Shown here: in pieces, positions 12,531 through 23,918 of the stretch
How the letters are laid out: the number at the start of each line of letters is the position of its first letter
Position numbering within the stretch: position 1 is the stretch's first letter
NCBI GenBank assembly: GCA_030248225.1
Contig: JASANE010030161.1
Span: 21,549-85,548 of the forward strand
Origin: Trileptium ribeirensis
Lineage: Eukaryota; Nematoda; Enoplea; Enoplida; Thoracostomopsidae
Direction: 5' to 3'
DNA length: 64,000 bases
Notes under the pieces: generated by a model
The model's database searches: none
Told to the model about the DNA's origin: nothing
Seen by the model: the letters and a program-made list of their open reading frames with translations, nothing else
Position numbers and translations under genes: made by a program

Positions 12531-14916
12531 CTTGGTCAATCTTCATTTCCAATTGGTGGAGCTGATACTGCATCCACTCTAGATCCCTCAGTAACAAGCA
12601 ACGCCCCAGAATCTGTGCTGTCGTTTCTGTTTGCCTGTCCGACATGGATACCATGGCCGCGCAAGTCGAGGCTGAGCGCAATGCCAATCCTGCTGTCGTA
12701 GACCATGTCCGGCTGTTTCATGATGTACTGAGATCACCCGACAACACGAACGAGAAACGAATGCGAGGTCGACCTCCGGCGCAAGAAATCGAAGATAGAA
12801 TTGCCAAGAAAACTAAGAAAAGACTTGCTTAAACAAATAGCCGACAACAGCGAGTCCCCGCCGCTAAGTTCGTCCGAATCAGAGCAGAGTGACGACGAAG
12901 AAGCGGATCCTACTTATGAAGCGACATCACCAAAACCAAAACGCCAGACGACACAGAAAAACCAAGCAGAAATGACAGTAAACAGTGTTCTAGCAGAGGA
13001 TTTTTCAAATAGCCTTGAAGGATTCGCACTACCAGATGCCACGCAGAAGTCGATGTGTCTCCCGCAGCAGCGGCTGCCGTTAAACCTGCTTTCGCCGACG
13101 TTAATATTGTCTCTACAACTGGACTCAGTCGCAGAGTGCCCGCATGGGAAGTTGCTCGAGACCGTGGACACCGAGGGTTGCAGTATCTTAGTCGATCCGG
13201 CAAAGTCATTGCTGCACGTTCGGTTAAGACAGCCAACTGCAATTGTTCCTAAAAATGCAGAGAATCTGTGAGCGAGAAACAACGGCAGGATGCTTTCGAC
13301 TGTGGCAGCTAACGACCGTAGATCGTTCATCGGCGGACTGATTTCCAGTAAGGAAACTGCACAGAAACGCACACCAGTATCATTTGATCGTAGGTGAACT
13401 CGGTGAACGCCAAGAAGTATGCCGAAAGTTCTTTTTGGCTACATTTGATGTGAAAGAAACGTTTGTGCGCTACTGCATAAATCGTCGAGTAGCTGGTGGA
13501 GGACAGGAGCCGATCGCAAAACCGCAATCACCGCCACCGCATAAACTGACAAATGCTCAAAGGCGCTTGATTCACAATCATATTGATTCGTTCCGTAAAG
13601 TCCCCAGCCACTATTGCCGCAAAAACTCAAAAACAAATTTATTTGGAGTCTAAAGTTCAAAGCAAAACAAACATGTATCGGCTGTATAAGACGTTTTGTG
13701 GTGTTGCCCCAGGCGACCCTCAACCTGTATCGCTTGCAACGTACAAGCGCGTCTTACGTCATGATTACCCCAATTTGCGAATTTTCAAACCGAAGAAGGA
13801 CGGACCAATGTCCGACATGTGAGAAGTACAAAAATCAATTTTCAATCAACGTTCAACGAACATATTCTCGAAAAAATGCCGCCAATATCGCCTTACGTCA
13901 GGCTGTTCAACGTGCCAAATCATCGGAGGACTTTGTTTGCGCTACTTACGACTTGCTGGCCGTTTTGTATCTTCCAACTAACGAGAACTCTTTGCTGTTC
14001 TACCGTCGAAAGTTGTCCACGTGTAATTTTACGATTTGCAACGAGCGAGACAAACAGGGTCATTGTTACTATTGGACAGAGCTCGATGGTAAACGCGGAT
14101 CAATTGAAGTGGCGAGCTGCTTGGTGGATTTTCTTTTACACATGCCTAAGTCCGTCAACGAAGTAGCTATTTGGTGCGATTGCTGCGGGGGCCAGAATCG
14201 GAACCAGTTCGTTGCAGCAGCTCTGCTGTATGTTGCTCATCACCCAAAAGGTCCGAATATTGTGCACCAAAAATTATTTGGAGTCAGGGCACACCCATAT
14301 GCAGTGCGACACCATGCACTCCAATATAGAAGTTGCGGCTAGGGGCTTAGAGGTGAGCCTGCCATCCGAATGGCTTAATGTTTTGCGTATGGCGTGTCCA
14401 AATCAGCGTTTCATTGTTACGCAAATGAAATTTGTTGACTTTAAGGACTTTAAGGTCTACGCGACGCGAGTGTTTGGAAAGCGGCATGAAATCTCCTGGA
14501 AAACAGTGAAGTGTTTGAAATTCGACTCAGCTCAACCAGCCAGTTTTCGTCATCATGCCGACTACGAATCGGAATACAGTGCGTATAGCCTACCGCAAGT
14601 GAGAATCATTCAGCCGACAACGAGAAAGCAGTCGTCCGAGCAATGCTAAGTTGAGATTCCACCAGCTTACAAAGGTCTTCTGACAATTAGTAAAGAGAAG
14701 AAAACCGATCTAGACTATTTATGCCGAGAAGGTGTCGTCAAGGATGAATTCAAATGGTTCTACAGCAGCCTCCGTTCCGCAGATGATACGTTATTGATCA
14801 GTGACGAAAATGGCGGAACAAGTGACGAAGATGCCGGTGACTATGATTGAAGTGACGCCGAATCTGAGCACAGTGGAAGTGACGATGATATACCGTTAAT
14901 GAATTTTCTGCAATGA
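12531..14916 (+). pseudogene. Frameshifted DUF7869-type transposon protein gene
   Basis: Coding blocks succeed one another in changing frames. An N-terminal part has 'MRGRPPAQEIEDRIAKKTKKR' (about 12760-12830). An acidic Ser-rich stretch follows (about 12840-12960). From 13390 come 'GERQEVCRKFFLATFDV' and 'VPSHYCRK', then 'MYRLYKTFCG' and 'VSLATYKRVLR' (from 13673). Next are a Cys pair 'CPTCEKYK' (from 13811), 'LLFYRRKLSTCNFTIC' (from 13996), 'YYWTELDGKRGSIEV' and 'WCDCCGGQNRNQF' (14173). A block with 'SGHTHMQCDTMHSNIE' (from 14282) and a C-terminal 'LLTISKEKKTDLDYLCREGV' (from 14678) close the gene. This is the canonical order of DUF7869-containing proteins. I infer breaks near 12830, 13275, 13640, 13795 and 14275, so this copy is inactive. 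The D, D and E-like positions suggest an RNase-H-like nuclease fold (inference). Confidence 0.75.
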
Positions 14917-14959
14917 CAATCACAGATAAAGGTAATAAAATATGTTTAATTTTTACGTA

Positions 14960-15262
14960 TTGCATTGCGTCTTTTGCCTAAGGTAGAACCCAGTTACTGC
15001 TCTTAAATATCTCGATCTGAGCAAAAAACACAGTTCCGCCTTACAACCCTTTTTTAGTATTTCTCAATAACCCATTATAATTTGATGTTTCAAGTTCCAT
15101 GGGTACCATTAAAAATGTACTGCCTATGAGCAATGTAAAGCTCAAAAGAATAATTAGCTACGGTCGCACGCTATGACCGTTACATTTTAACTAAAATTTT
15201 CAAACGTCGATATCTCGAAACTATGGAATTTTCATTGCGTCTCCTGCTTGGATCGACGACGA
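14960..15262. promoter_or_regulatory. Right cluster of subterminal motif copies
   Basis: Three copies of the subterminal motif found at the left end: 14963 (reverse), 15014 (forward, GATCTGAGCAAAAAACACAG) and 15234-15256 (reverse, within the right inverted-repeat arm). Confidence 0.45.
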
Positions 15263-15560
15263 ACTGTTCACGAACAGAAGAGCGTGTTTTGTTGTTCGCG
15301 AACACTACGTTGTGTGTTAGTTACCAGGATATAATTAGTTATCACATTCCCTTTAATATACTTTATCAACATAGTTTGCCCTAATGTTCGCGTACACACT
15401 ATTTGAGAGTTCTGATCTTAAACGTAGGAATTTTATATTCAATTCTGTTTTTGCAAAAAAATGTTTTGTTAAAAATTGTATTTGCTTTCGCGATGACGAA
15501 TGTAATTGTTCGCGAACTAATTTGTGCAAGGGTATAGCAGAGGTTCGCGAACATATCTTT
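15263..15560. repeat. Cluster of TTCGCGAA palindromes
   Basis: Five close copies of a TGTTCGCGAACA-like palindrome occur at 15264, 15293, 15385, 15507 and 15542, the first being CTGTTCACGAACAG. The same palindrome stands just outside the left end of the element at 9704 and 9775, so these may belong to the element's outer ends. Confidence 0.4.
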
Positions 15561-18199
15561 ACGAGCAATCAAATGTGTTTTGTAACGTGGAACTGACTAT
15601 GTCGATGTATTTCAAGAACGTTGAGTAGTGCAAAGATACATTTTCGAAGAGTTATTGAATAATTCGGCTACGTATTTAAACAGATGAGTATTTAGTTCGA
15701 CTACATAATGGAATTTTGCAACACGAAATCGAAATTTGACTGAATATCGTTTGCGAAAAATCGACGCCAAAACCGCAGTTTGTTTCATAAGAACGGATTG
15801 CAGAAAGGAGTCCGGTCGCTTTTTGCAAAACAGGATTGTGGTTGGGCGCATTTTGAGTTTACTGGCGCATAATTCATTGTTCTAATTGTATGATCTATCA
15901 TTGCCATTGTATGATCAACCTTATAATTGACCGATCTATAGCTGTAACTGTTTGGAATTGTATGAATGATAAATGAATATTAGATTTGTGTATAAATGGC
16001 TTGTTATATGGTAATTGTACCAAGAGTTATATGAAAATTATTTAATTTGCGTGAACTTTGTATATTTACTGTACCGTTTGTGATTGATATTATGACTACC
16101 ACTTTATCATAACCGTCATCTAATGACTATCAGGGTCATAAAGTTACCAATTTTCGCACTTATATAAATTCGGATTGTTAGAATATTGTGATACGTTTTG
16201 ATAGGAATCTTAATTTGAGCCTAGCTTGAGAGGGCTGAGGCAATGGCTCAGCAGCGAATAATAGGCTGTGAGGAACGGACGCGCTTTAAGGCACTTAGCG
16301 TAGTCTTGGAATGTTTTGCCCTACGCGTTACTTTTGTCGAGGTCAAATTATTACGTTTACTAAGATGACGTCGAACCAGAAATTTTCCTTAGTACTGTCT
16401 CTTCAAATACTTCTTGCGAGTTAACAGCATACCGAATTTTCCAAAAATAAGTTAAAATTCAAACCCGGTAAACTTTATATTTTGTCAATAATACTGAAAT
16501 TTTCGAAGAAAGTATCTAAGATAGACCATTGGATTGTATTATAGTGACGATCCTACTAGACGGTACTTTCTATATATATTTGTCTTGCATCGACTGAGCC
16601 AGACGTTTAAATAGCAGTACCAAACATTGATTTTTAAAATGCGACGCAGCGCAGTCGTTGTTGGACTATGGGATTTAGGACCAAGTCGAAATCCGTAAGG
16701 ACCTGTGAATCGCAGATTATTCTCTGTCTTATAATGCACTTTTCTTTTAGCCCTTTCTCTTCGAGACAGAAGGAAATTTGAACCCAAAATTGTTGAGACG
16801 CTGTCGATCTAGATAGAGTAAGTAGGGTACTTATCGTACAAAATATTGCGATATTAATAAATATTAACCTCCCTACGTTTGAAAATCTAGGCAATGTGTA
16901 CAAAGCTAGTGATAAAATTTCTTAGTAAATGTTGACTTCTACTGAAACTTAGGATATAGAAAATCGGTCCCGACTTATTTTTGCCGGGACCTTTGAGTTG
17001 AATTAAGATGTTCGCACTGTGCACACTTTTGGTTCGCAGGATTCACGAGTGTAAACAACGGAAACAGCTAAACTCAAGAGAAATCAGTCACCATTGGGTT
17101 GAGATTGAGAATTGAAAAAATATTTATATATTTTCGCGTATCTACTTTATTCATTACATTTAACCGATGTCGAGCAGGGATGAAGTTACTGAGGGGATCT
17201 ACCTCATTGCTATCGAAATTGTTAGGCGTGGACGTCGACTCCACGTCGTACTTTTTGCCTATCTCCCAAGGCACTAACAGTGTCCTTGTTCTTTGTTTAG
17301 TGGCTAATTAATGTACTATTGCTGAATTGGCACGCTTGCCAGTCTACCTTGGTATTTAAGGCCCCATGAACTGACGATCGGATAAGTTTAGTCGAGCGCA
17401 ATGAAAGAACTGCTGTATGACGTTCAAAACGTTCCGGGACGTTAGATTACGTATGATAAGGATGTCCTCGGGAGTGACCAATCCTGAACCCACTATGAAC
17501 ATATTGCTGAAAATTCATTTGATCAATAAGTTAAATTTATTGGATTAGGAGTTCTTCTAAGATTATTACATAGCGATTAGAACCAAAACGAATCTTTGGA
17601 GTCTAGATAATTGTAGGAAAATTTACTTTCAAACTTGATATATAGATATTAATACCTGTTGTCATGTCATGTCTCATGATTTGGATCGTACTGATGAGTC
17701 GTAACGTACCGTACTTCTTTGAAATCCTGATTGTTTGTTGATATTATTTGTCATACGATATTAACTAATTATCGTGTGTCGTTAATGTATGAAATTCTAC
17801 CATGTATACTTTGTCGTATTTAATCTCTTCGAGAATAGTTGTAGGATAGAGTAAGCAATTCATTACTCCGTATTCTTTGCGTTACCGTTTGCTAATGTGG
17901 CTTGTGTACCTTAATCTAGTGCGTATTTTCATGTGCTGTCCCTTATGTTTGGCGACTAATTTCTGTTAGTCTTCAGCTTACCTGACCCGGCCAAACAGCA
18001 TTATTGAGCGATAAGATAGCTTTTGACGCCTTGATAGCTTAGTCGTACAGCGTTCACACACTTTTTTGCATTTTTAGTAACATAAGCGCAGCCGTCACTT
18101 GAGTATTCGTATAAGCGGAAGGTTTTTGGTCTAGCTTACGGCTGTGTACGTTCGATTCCGTAGTTCGATTTGACCCAATAATTTACTTATGTGAAATAC
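15561..18199. other. Non-coding stretch, nothing recognised
   Basis: About 2.6 kb of AT-rich DNA with only short, unsupported open frames. Confidence 0.35.
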
Positions 18200-18339
18200 G
18201 TGCTCATCAGGGAATAACCGGAACCGTAATTTTTTAAATCGGAATTCCGGTTCCGGTATGGCTTTTGCCCTTTGCCGTAACCGCAACCGGAACACGATTT
18301 TCACCGGAACCAGAATTCCGGTTACTCCCTGGTGCTCAT
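18200..18339. mobile_element. 124-bp CAGGG-ended MITE with 8-bp target duplication
   Basis: The element spans 18208-18331. It starts CAGGGAATAACCGGAACC and ends CCGGTTACTCCCTG, so the termini are inverted repeats (CAGGGARTAACCGG). It is flanked by the perfect 8-bp direct repeat GTGCTCAT at 18200-18207 and 18332-18339. Eight-bp duplications and CAGG-type ends are typical of the hAT superfamily. The interior matches the end regions of the larger elements at 56257-57441 and 20539-22445, so this is an internally deleted derivative. Confidence 0.85.
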
Positions 18340-19904
18340 GTTATACTAATTTTACCATGCCATTATTCATTTGTATTGATTGGATTGCCGTATCATGTTA
18401 ACCCGTATTGAATGTATAACCGATGCGGTTGTCACTAAGTAATGCTTGAAAACCCATCGTGTTCCCGTGCTGATTGAATATATATGTAGCGATATGTACA
18501 GCGGGATTTGAAATCGTGGCCCCTGTCGACGAACTGCGTTCAGGTTTGGCGTCTGAAGATCACAAGCATTCAGCGTGTTTTGTTGGTAAATCAACGTGTA
18601 ACACTAAAGTGCGTGAGCTCCAACGGTCCAGCATCGGCGAGGATTGCGGGAGTCATCCTACCGATTGGTCGATGAACGAGTGGAGCGGCACGATCCGGCC
18701 TTAAGCGTCCAGTGAAAGTCGGATCCTGGTCGGCGACAATTTAGCTATAATTTAATTAGCGAAAATTGTGTTTGGCCAGCCCCTACGATGCAGGTTGTCT
18801 AAACGTCTAGATGATATCGTAATAGGGATAGGTGTGGTCTCCTTGGCCTGTGAGCAGATGACGAAACCAACCTCCTCGAGGACCTCAAAGGTAGTACCAA
18901 GTAGGCATGTGGTCAACCAATCAGACGGTATCCGAACACGTCCCGTGACGCGCTCTTGTGCTTTGCTAAGCTCCGTAGCTTATTGAGTCTGGTCGCGGGC
19001 CTGAAGATACCGGTCGCTGTGACTTAACTACATTAAGACATACGCTCTTAGTGAACCGTGGATACGGTTTCTGTGACAGACTCTTGCACAGAATCTTGGA
19101 CCACTGTTTTTATTAAATTTATCGACCAAGGACTCGAAACGATTTTCACATACGGTGAAAAAATACGCACGTCATGGTATTTTGTGCGCTGAATGAAGAC
19201 GTTTTAGTGCATTTGTCACAGTGAAAACACTTGTCTGTTGTGGGCTTGTCTATTTCTTCCGCTATTAGATACCGCATTGTTCGGCTGGCATGTTCACTAA
19301 TTCATGAAATAACTTTAGTTAAGTGTTGTACTTCTAGGTTCTTTTTCGTAATAACAGTGATACACCACCGTTCCATATCGGAGTACTTCCGCACTGTAGA
19401 GATAGCACTCAACTGTGTCCTTTCGACGCGTTCGTCAAATCCGTGAAGCCTTATTTGATGACTCCACAGGAATATCGGCGATTATGCAATGTCACCGCTG
19501 ACCAAAGATCGATTGAAATTGGTAGCGACAATAATAATGCTAATTATGGTGCTCTCTACGAAACACATAGGATGCTGGTGAAGCTAAAAGGTTCGTTTTT
19601 GTGTGTTGTCAAAAGTTAGTCTATTTTTGAAAATTCCGAGGCTTTTGTATTCCTTGTTCGTTCAGTTTGTTCACCAACACAACTAATATAGCGGATCCAA
19701 ATTTCAGTTCAGTTTTCGAATTTGCTCGAGTCGGTGTCATGGCATCGTAGACTCCGAAGCAAGATATTGAATGTGTTATATTTTTTTGCGAGTCAGTTCT
19801 CATCAGGCGTTTTCGCGTGTGTACTGATTGATTTTAGCATACATAGGAAAGAATTATTAAAAAATGTCTCACCAGATAGATTTTCGACCTCGTGTATAGC
19901 ATCG
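18340..19904. other. Non-coding stretch, nothing recognised
   Basis: Slightly more GC-rich than its neighbours around 18.5-19.0 kb, with open frames of about 75 codons that resemble nothing I know. Confidence 0.3.
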
Positions 19905-20530
19905 TTGGAAAGCGAAGCGAGCAGAGTATACACTGAAGGCGCAAACGGCAAGAATATCGTGAAAAACAGTTTATGTCTGTTTCTATCAAGCATAACTCAT
20001 CTTTGGGTGGATGGATTTCGATAAATTTTTATTCGATAGCAAAAGTATTGAGAATGTGTGTTTTAGTTGAACGCGAACAGCCGTGGTCCCATGCTCGCGT
20101 TCAAAATGGCGAAACAGGTTTTAAGGATTCTTTGCCAAATCTGGCCATACGGGTACCAGTCTTTCGCAGTGTATATCTCAGGACAGAGGCTTCGAATCGA
20201 AACCTAGACCACTTCGCAGAATCAGCTCATCGAGATCCACGCCTTTTTGTGGGACCATCCTCTGGGACGCTGTGGGCCCGAATATGGCTGGTCTGCCCTT
20301 TGCCAGAAATAGCTATTTTTCAAGTTTCGGCATGTTGTTGCTTGTTTTTACCTTACAACGAGTGTCTATTAGTCTATCAAGCACGCTGAATACGACAGTT
20401 TTGTTATTTAGAGTCCAACTTGACTATTATACTTTTTCATGGCTTTCAACTGGTTTATGGTCGACGATACCGAATTTCCAAAACGTAGTGAGTTTTTATT
20501 TGTTTAGTTATTTATTGCTTGCAGGACATT
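19905..20530 (+). repeat. Dispersed repeat family A, copy 2 (5' part)
   Basis: It aligns by eye with 7430-8060: GAAGCGAGCAGAG start, 'TTAGTTGAACGCGAACAG', 'ACGGGTACCAGT', 'CCAGAAATAG' and 'TATTTATTGCTTGCAGG'. The copy is interrupted at 20531 by a CAGGG-type element and resumes at 22454 with 'AGGTTTTTCGTTATGCTGAATA', matching the corresponding place in copy 1. Confidence 0.65.
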
Positions 20531-22453
20531 ATATATATTCCGGAATTCCGGTCCCGGCGAAAATCGTGTTCCGGTTGCGGTTCTGGCGAAGGGCAAAAAC
20601 CATACCGGAACCGGAATTCCGATTTAAAAATTTTGTTTGAAATTTTTCACATTTTTTGCTTCATCTGTAATCTAAACATATGTAATATATATTGTACAAT
20701 AATCAAGCTCCAATACAACCAAGCAAAAGAAAAGATTAACTAAACAATTTGCCTTGTGAAACGTAAGTAGGCCACATAATTTGAGTAGGAATTTTTTATA
20801 ATAACCTGCAGGAGTTCGTTAACAAATCAAAACCCGGTCGATGCTTGTAGCAGCTGTTTTACACATTCTGGAGTGTGAGGGGTACGTTCGAATTACAGCG
20901 GTCCAACTCGGTAACATAGTATGGGTTACGTAGAAGTACTTAGGGTATGCTTGGGTAACATAAATTGTGTCAAGCACCAGTGAGTGCGCTCGTAAACTTG
21001 GTAAATCAATCTAAATTGAAGTAAACTAACGTTATCTACAACGCAGCCAGAAACTGCTTTCTTGGCAATGAACTGTATAATATATTGAAACTGTGCGAGC
21101 AGCATCACAGTTTGTCTCATTTATAGCATTCTGATTAAAAAGTTATCATCATTATCATCTAACTGACGGGCACTGTTTGTCCAACGATAGCCTAAACAGT
21201 GTGTCTGACCACTGATCAGAAAATTACTTTCTATCTATTATTTTCTCTTAGAATCATATAAACCAATAATTTCAAGTTTCCTAGAGAAGAACATGTAACA
21301 AACGTGTGTGTAGTAAAGGGAGGCCACTAGAGACAGGGCGAAAGTCTTTATTCTACGCTCCATGCGTTGTAAACACATTAAATTTGATGCAGTATAAGCA
21401 AGGGTGTACAGTGGAAAACATTTTTTGCTCTGTGTCCAAAAACCGACATATTGATCGATAAATAAACATTATTAGCTTCCTCAGTCTCTTTAAAGTTTCA
21501 GAAATGCAATAATGCCATCGCAATACATTAACTGTGTGTCCACGCATCAGGGAATTTTACTATTTCATCAGGGAAAATTTCGCCCATCAGGAAAAAAATT
21601 AGGTATTTATCTTGAATTGATGATTTATTCCTGGAGTATTTGAAAATTGCTCATATTTGCAATCCATTGAATGATGGAAGTTATTTATTTGCAGGATCCA
21701 ACATATCGATTCGGGTCGTTCTTGAGCGGTATGACAATTGCTTGTTGCAAGATCCCGAATTTTTCGGTCTTTCCAACATCTCTACCTTGGATCCCAAATT
21801 TTTCGCTCTTTCCTTCCAACAGCTCTACCGTGGATTTCTTCCTCCAATTTTCTTTAGTACCGTAATTTTATTGCTCACTTTAGCCTGCACCGGTGTCTCT
21901 TGAACAGTCTGACACGAGGTTTTGTACAACCTGACGTTCCAGCACTGATGCATAGTCTGGTTCTTGACACTTGCACAGTCTGATTTTAGTTTACGCTAGT
22001 GCTTTTCGGCCACTCGTTTCAATATACTCGGTGATCCCTATCTTAGTACTTTAAATTTAAGTTAAGTTAAAACTACCGAGAACTTGTATTATAAAAGCTT
22101 TGTAATCGTTTTTACTGTTGCCACTACTAGTTGCTTTATTGTGATTAACTGCTTTTTCAATCAGGGAAATTATTCAGTTTTGTCGAAAAAAATCAGGGAA
22201 AAAATGGCAATTTCATCAGGGAAATATGTTGCGAAAATTCCGCGACCGCCCTGATTAAGTTTAATTTAAGTTTTAATTAAGTAAAAATGATTTTTAATGC
22301 ATTGTAAATCCACTATACCTTCATTTCTTCCTACATCTGTTTTACTATATATAAATTAGGAAGACTAGGTTCCGGATCCGGTTTAAATGGACTGTTCCGG
22401 TTGCTGGGTCTGGTTTCGGTAAATTTCGGGTCCGGTTATTCCCTGATATATAT
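20531..22453 (-). mobile_element. Non-autonomous CAGGG-ended element, inverted relative to the 56-kb copy, with a nested insert
   Basis: This is the reverse complement of the element at 56257-57441: the same terminal CCGGAACC-rich blocks, the same internal sequence around 'CTTGGCAATGAACTGTAT' and 'AACATTATTAGCTTCCTC'. The right end is intact (TTATTCCCTG at 22445). The left end has lost the first dozen bases. ATATATAT lies on both sides (20531-20538 and 22446-22453), compatible with an 8-bp duplication though the sequence is of low complexity. It carries no transposase, and a second CAGGG-ended insert interrupts it at 21548-22253. Confidence 0.75.
21548..22253. mobile_element. Nested CAGGG...CCCTG insert of about 700 bp
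   Basis: Relative to the intact copy at 56.3-57.4 kb, the sequence is interrupted after 'CAATACATTAA' and resumes at 'ATTAAGTTTAA'. The extra DNA starts CAGGGAATTTT (after 16 unexplained bases) and ends CCGCCCTG. It contains several further ATCAGGGAAA motifs close to both ends. No transposase is visible, and no 8-bp duplication is clear; ATTAA flanks both sides. Probably another non-autonomous DNA transposon. Confidence 0.5.
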
Positions 22454-22690
22454 AGGTTTTTCGTTATGCTGAATAGGAAGGTTTGGCTGTCTAGAGTCCA
22501 GCATGAATATTTCATACCTGTTTAGAAATGTTCAGTGGGTTTAGGGTTGATAACCCCGATTGCCAGAATATAGTTTGTCTTCAGTATCTTGGTTATTTAT
22601 TGCGCAATAGGTACCAAGAATGTTCTCTATAGGTTTTTTGGTACCCTGGATACGATGGTTTGGTTATCTAGGAATGCCACGAATCCATTT
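22454..22690 (+). repeat. Dispersed repeat family A, copy 2 (3' part)
   Basis: Continuation of the copy interrupted at 20531. It has two successive 'GGTTTTT...GATACGATGGTTTGGTTATCTAG'-type segments, as in 8063-8270 and 61200-61430. Confidence 0.55.
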
Positions 22691-22707
22691 TGTGTTTTCA
22701 GTTGTTT

Positions 22708-22855
22708 TCGATGGAGGGTTTTCAATGTGTTCAAAGTTACAAAGTTTTTAGTGTATTGTATACATCAAATGCAAACCCTGTTCGATGGAGGGTTTTCAAT
22801 GGGTTCAAAGTTACAAAGTTTTTAGTGTATTGTATACATCATATGCAAACCCTGT
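22708..22855. repeat. Two tandem 74-bp units
   Basis: Units 22708-22781 and 22782-22855 both begin TCGATGGAGGGTTTTCAATG and end GCAAACCCTGT, with only a couple of substitutions. This is a recent local duplication. Confidence 0.85.
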
Positions 22856-23566
22856 TACAAAGTTACTTCCCAAAATGTTGAAACCGCACTCGCTCCGTTT
22901 CACCTTCGCTTGCCAGTTAACAGTAATATTCCAATACAAACGTGTGGTCAAATTACATGCAGTAGCGAAACACGTATTTTCAATCATAATCATGAAATGA
23001 CAACACAAAACGCCAACTACGTAGCAGGAATCGGTCTTTGGCCGCTAAGGTGCTAGACCCGACGACCCGTATTAATTGTATAAATACTTGTCTTGTATAA
23101 CTACATATATAAACACTTTTCGTACCATGTTACGGCGATAAACATAACGTGACATAATATATCATTTCACTGTCGATTATTGTAGTAATGTCTAGGCAAG
23201 TATGGGACAAAAACAAATTGAATGTGTTGTGTGTCTAGGAACAAGAAGAATATAGTGTGTAATATTATTTGAATATTGTTCCTGGCATTTATGAATGTTG
23301 TTTTTTTTTGCCTTCCAATTTTGTTCGACAACTTACTGTTGGAGTTTATTCGAAACATCTTCGAGGTTTGCTTAATATTTGTTCGAAGTTTTTTCGCTTG
23401 TTCCTCGAAGTTTTTACGCTAGTTATTTTAACATCATTCGATCGTAACTAACATTTTGGTCGATGATTCTTTCGTTTCGAAACGTAACACTCATTTCTGA
23501 CGGGTACTATAATTAACCAGCGCGAACGCTTCACGCCGGAAATATGGGAGAGTGGACCTGCGGCCC

Positions 23567-23918
23567 CATTACAGATGTGTCAAAATGTAGACAACAGGAT
23601 TATGCCCTTATGGATGTGTTAAAATGATGAAAACAACATTACAACCATACGGGTATATTAAAGTACTGAAAACACTATTACCCACTTACGGATGTGTTAA
23701 AATGTCGAAAACACTATTATACCCTTATGGATGTGTTAAAATGATGAAAACAACATTACCCCATTACAGATGTGTTAAAATGATAAAACAACATTACCCT
23801 TCACGGTTGTGTTAAAATAGCGAAAACGCTATTACACCCTTACGGATGTGTCAATATGTCGAAGACAGTATCATACCCTTATGGATGTGTCAAAATATGT
23901 TAAAACAGTATCATAAAA
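23567..23918. repeat. 39-bp minisatellite, about nine units
   Basis: Units of about 39 bp (37-41) with consensus GGATGTGTTAAAATG followed by ATGAAAACAACATTACCC or a variant. Since 39 is a multiple of three, a 63-codon frame with a 13-residue repeat (23624-23815) runs through part of it. I see no start context or neighbouring exon, so it is treated as non-coding. Confidence 0.85.

Larger units (their letters stand above)
9863..15262 (+). mobile_element. Putative DNA transposon with imperfect terminal inverted repeats and a DUF7869-type gene
   Basis: The segments 9863-9891 and 15234-15262 are inverted copies of each other, with 24 of 29 positions identical; both begin TCGTCGTCGATC and end ACGCAAT. 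Both ends are rich in copies of one subterminal motif, GATCTGAGCAAAAAACGCAA and variants, in either orientation: 9871, 9953, 10037, 10056, 10102 and 10121 on the left; 14963, 15014 and 15234 on the right. Between them lie a PWWP-like exon and a broken DUF7869-type gene. DUF7869 proteins are common as multicopy, transposon-like genes in invertebrates and carry an RNase-H-like acidic pattern. That this protein mobilises the element is an inference. A target-site duplication was not identified, so the true ends may lie slightly outside, possibly including the TTCGCGAA palindromes. Confidence 0.55.

Noticed and set aside
18140..18175. GTTCGATTCC-like B box near 18.15 kb as a tRNA gene
   Set aside because: No A box at a suitable distance and no cloverleaf can be drawn.
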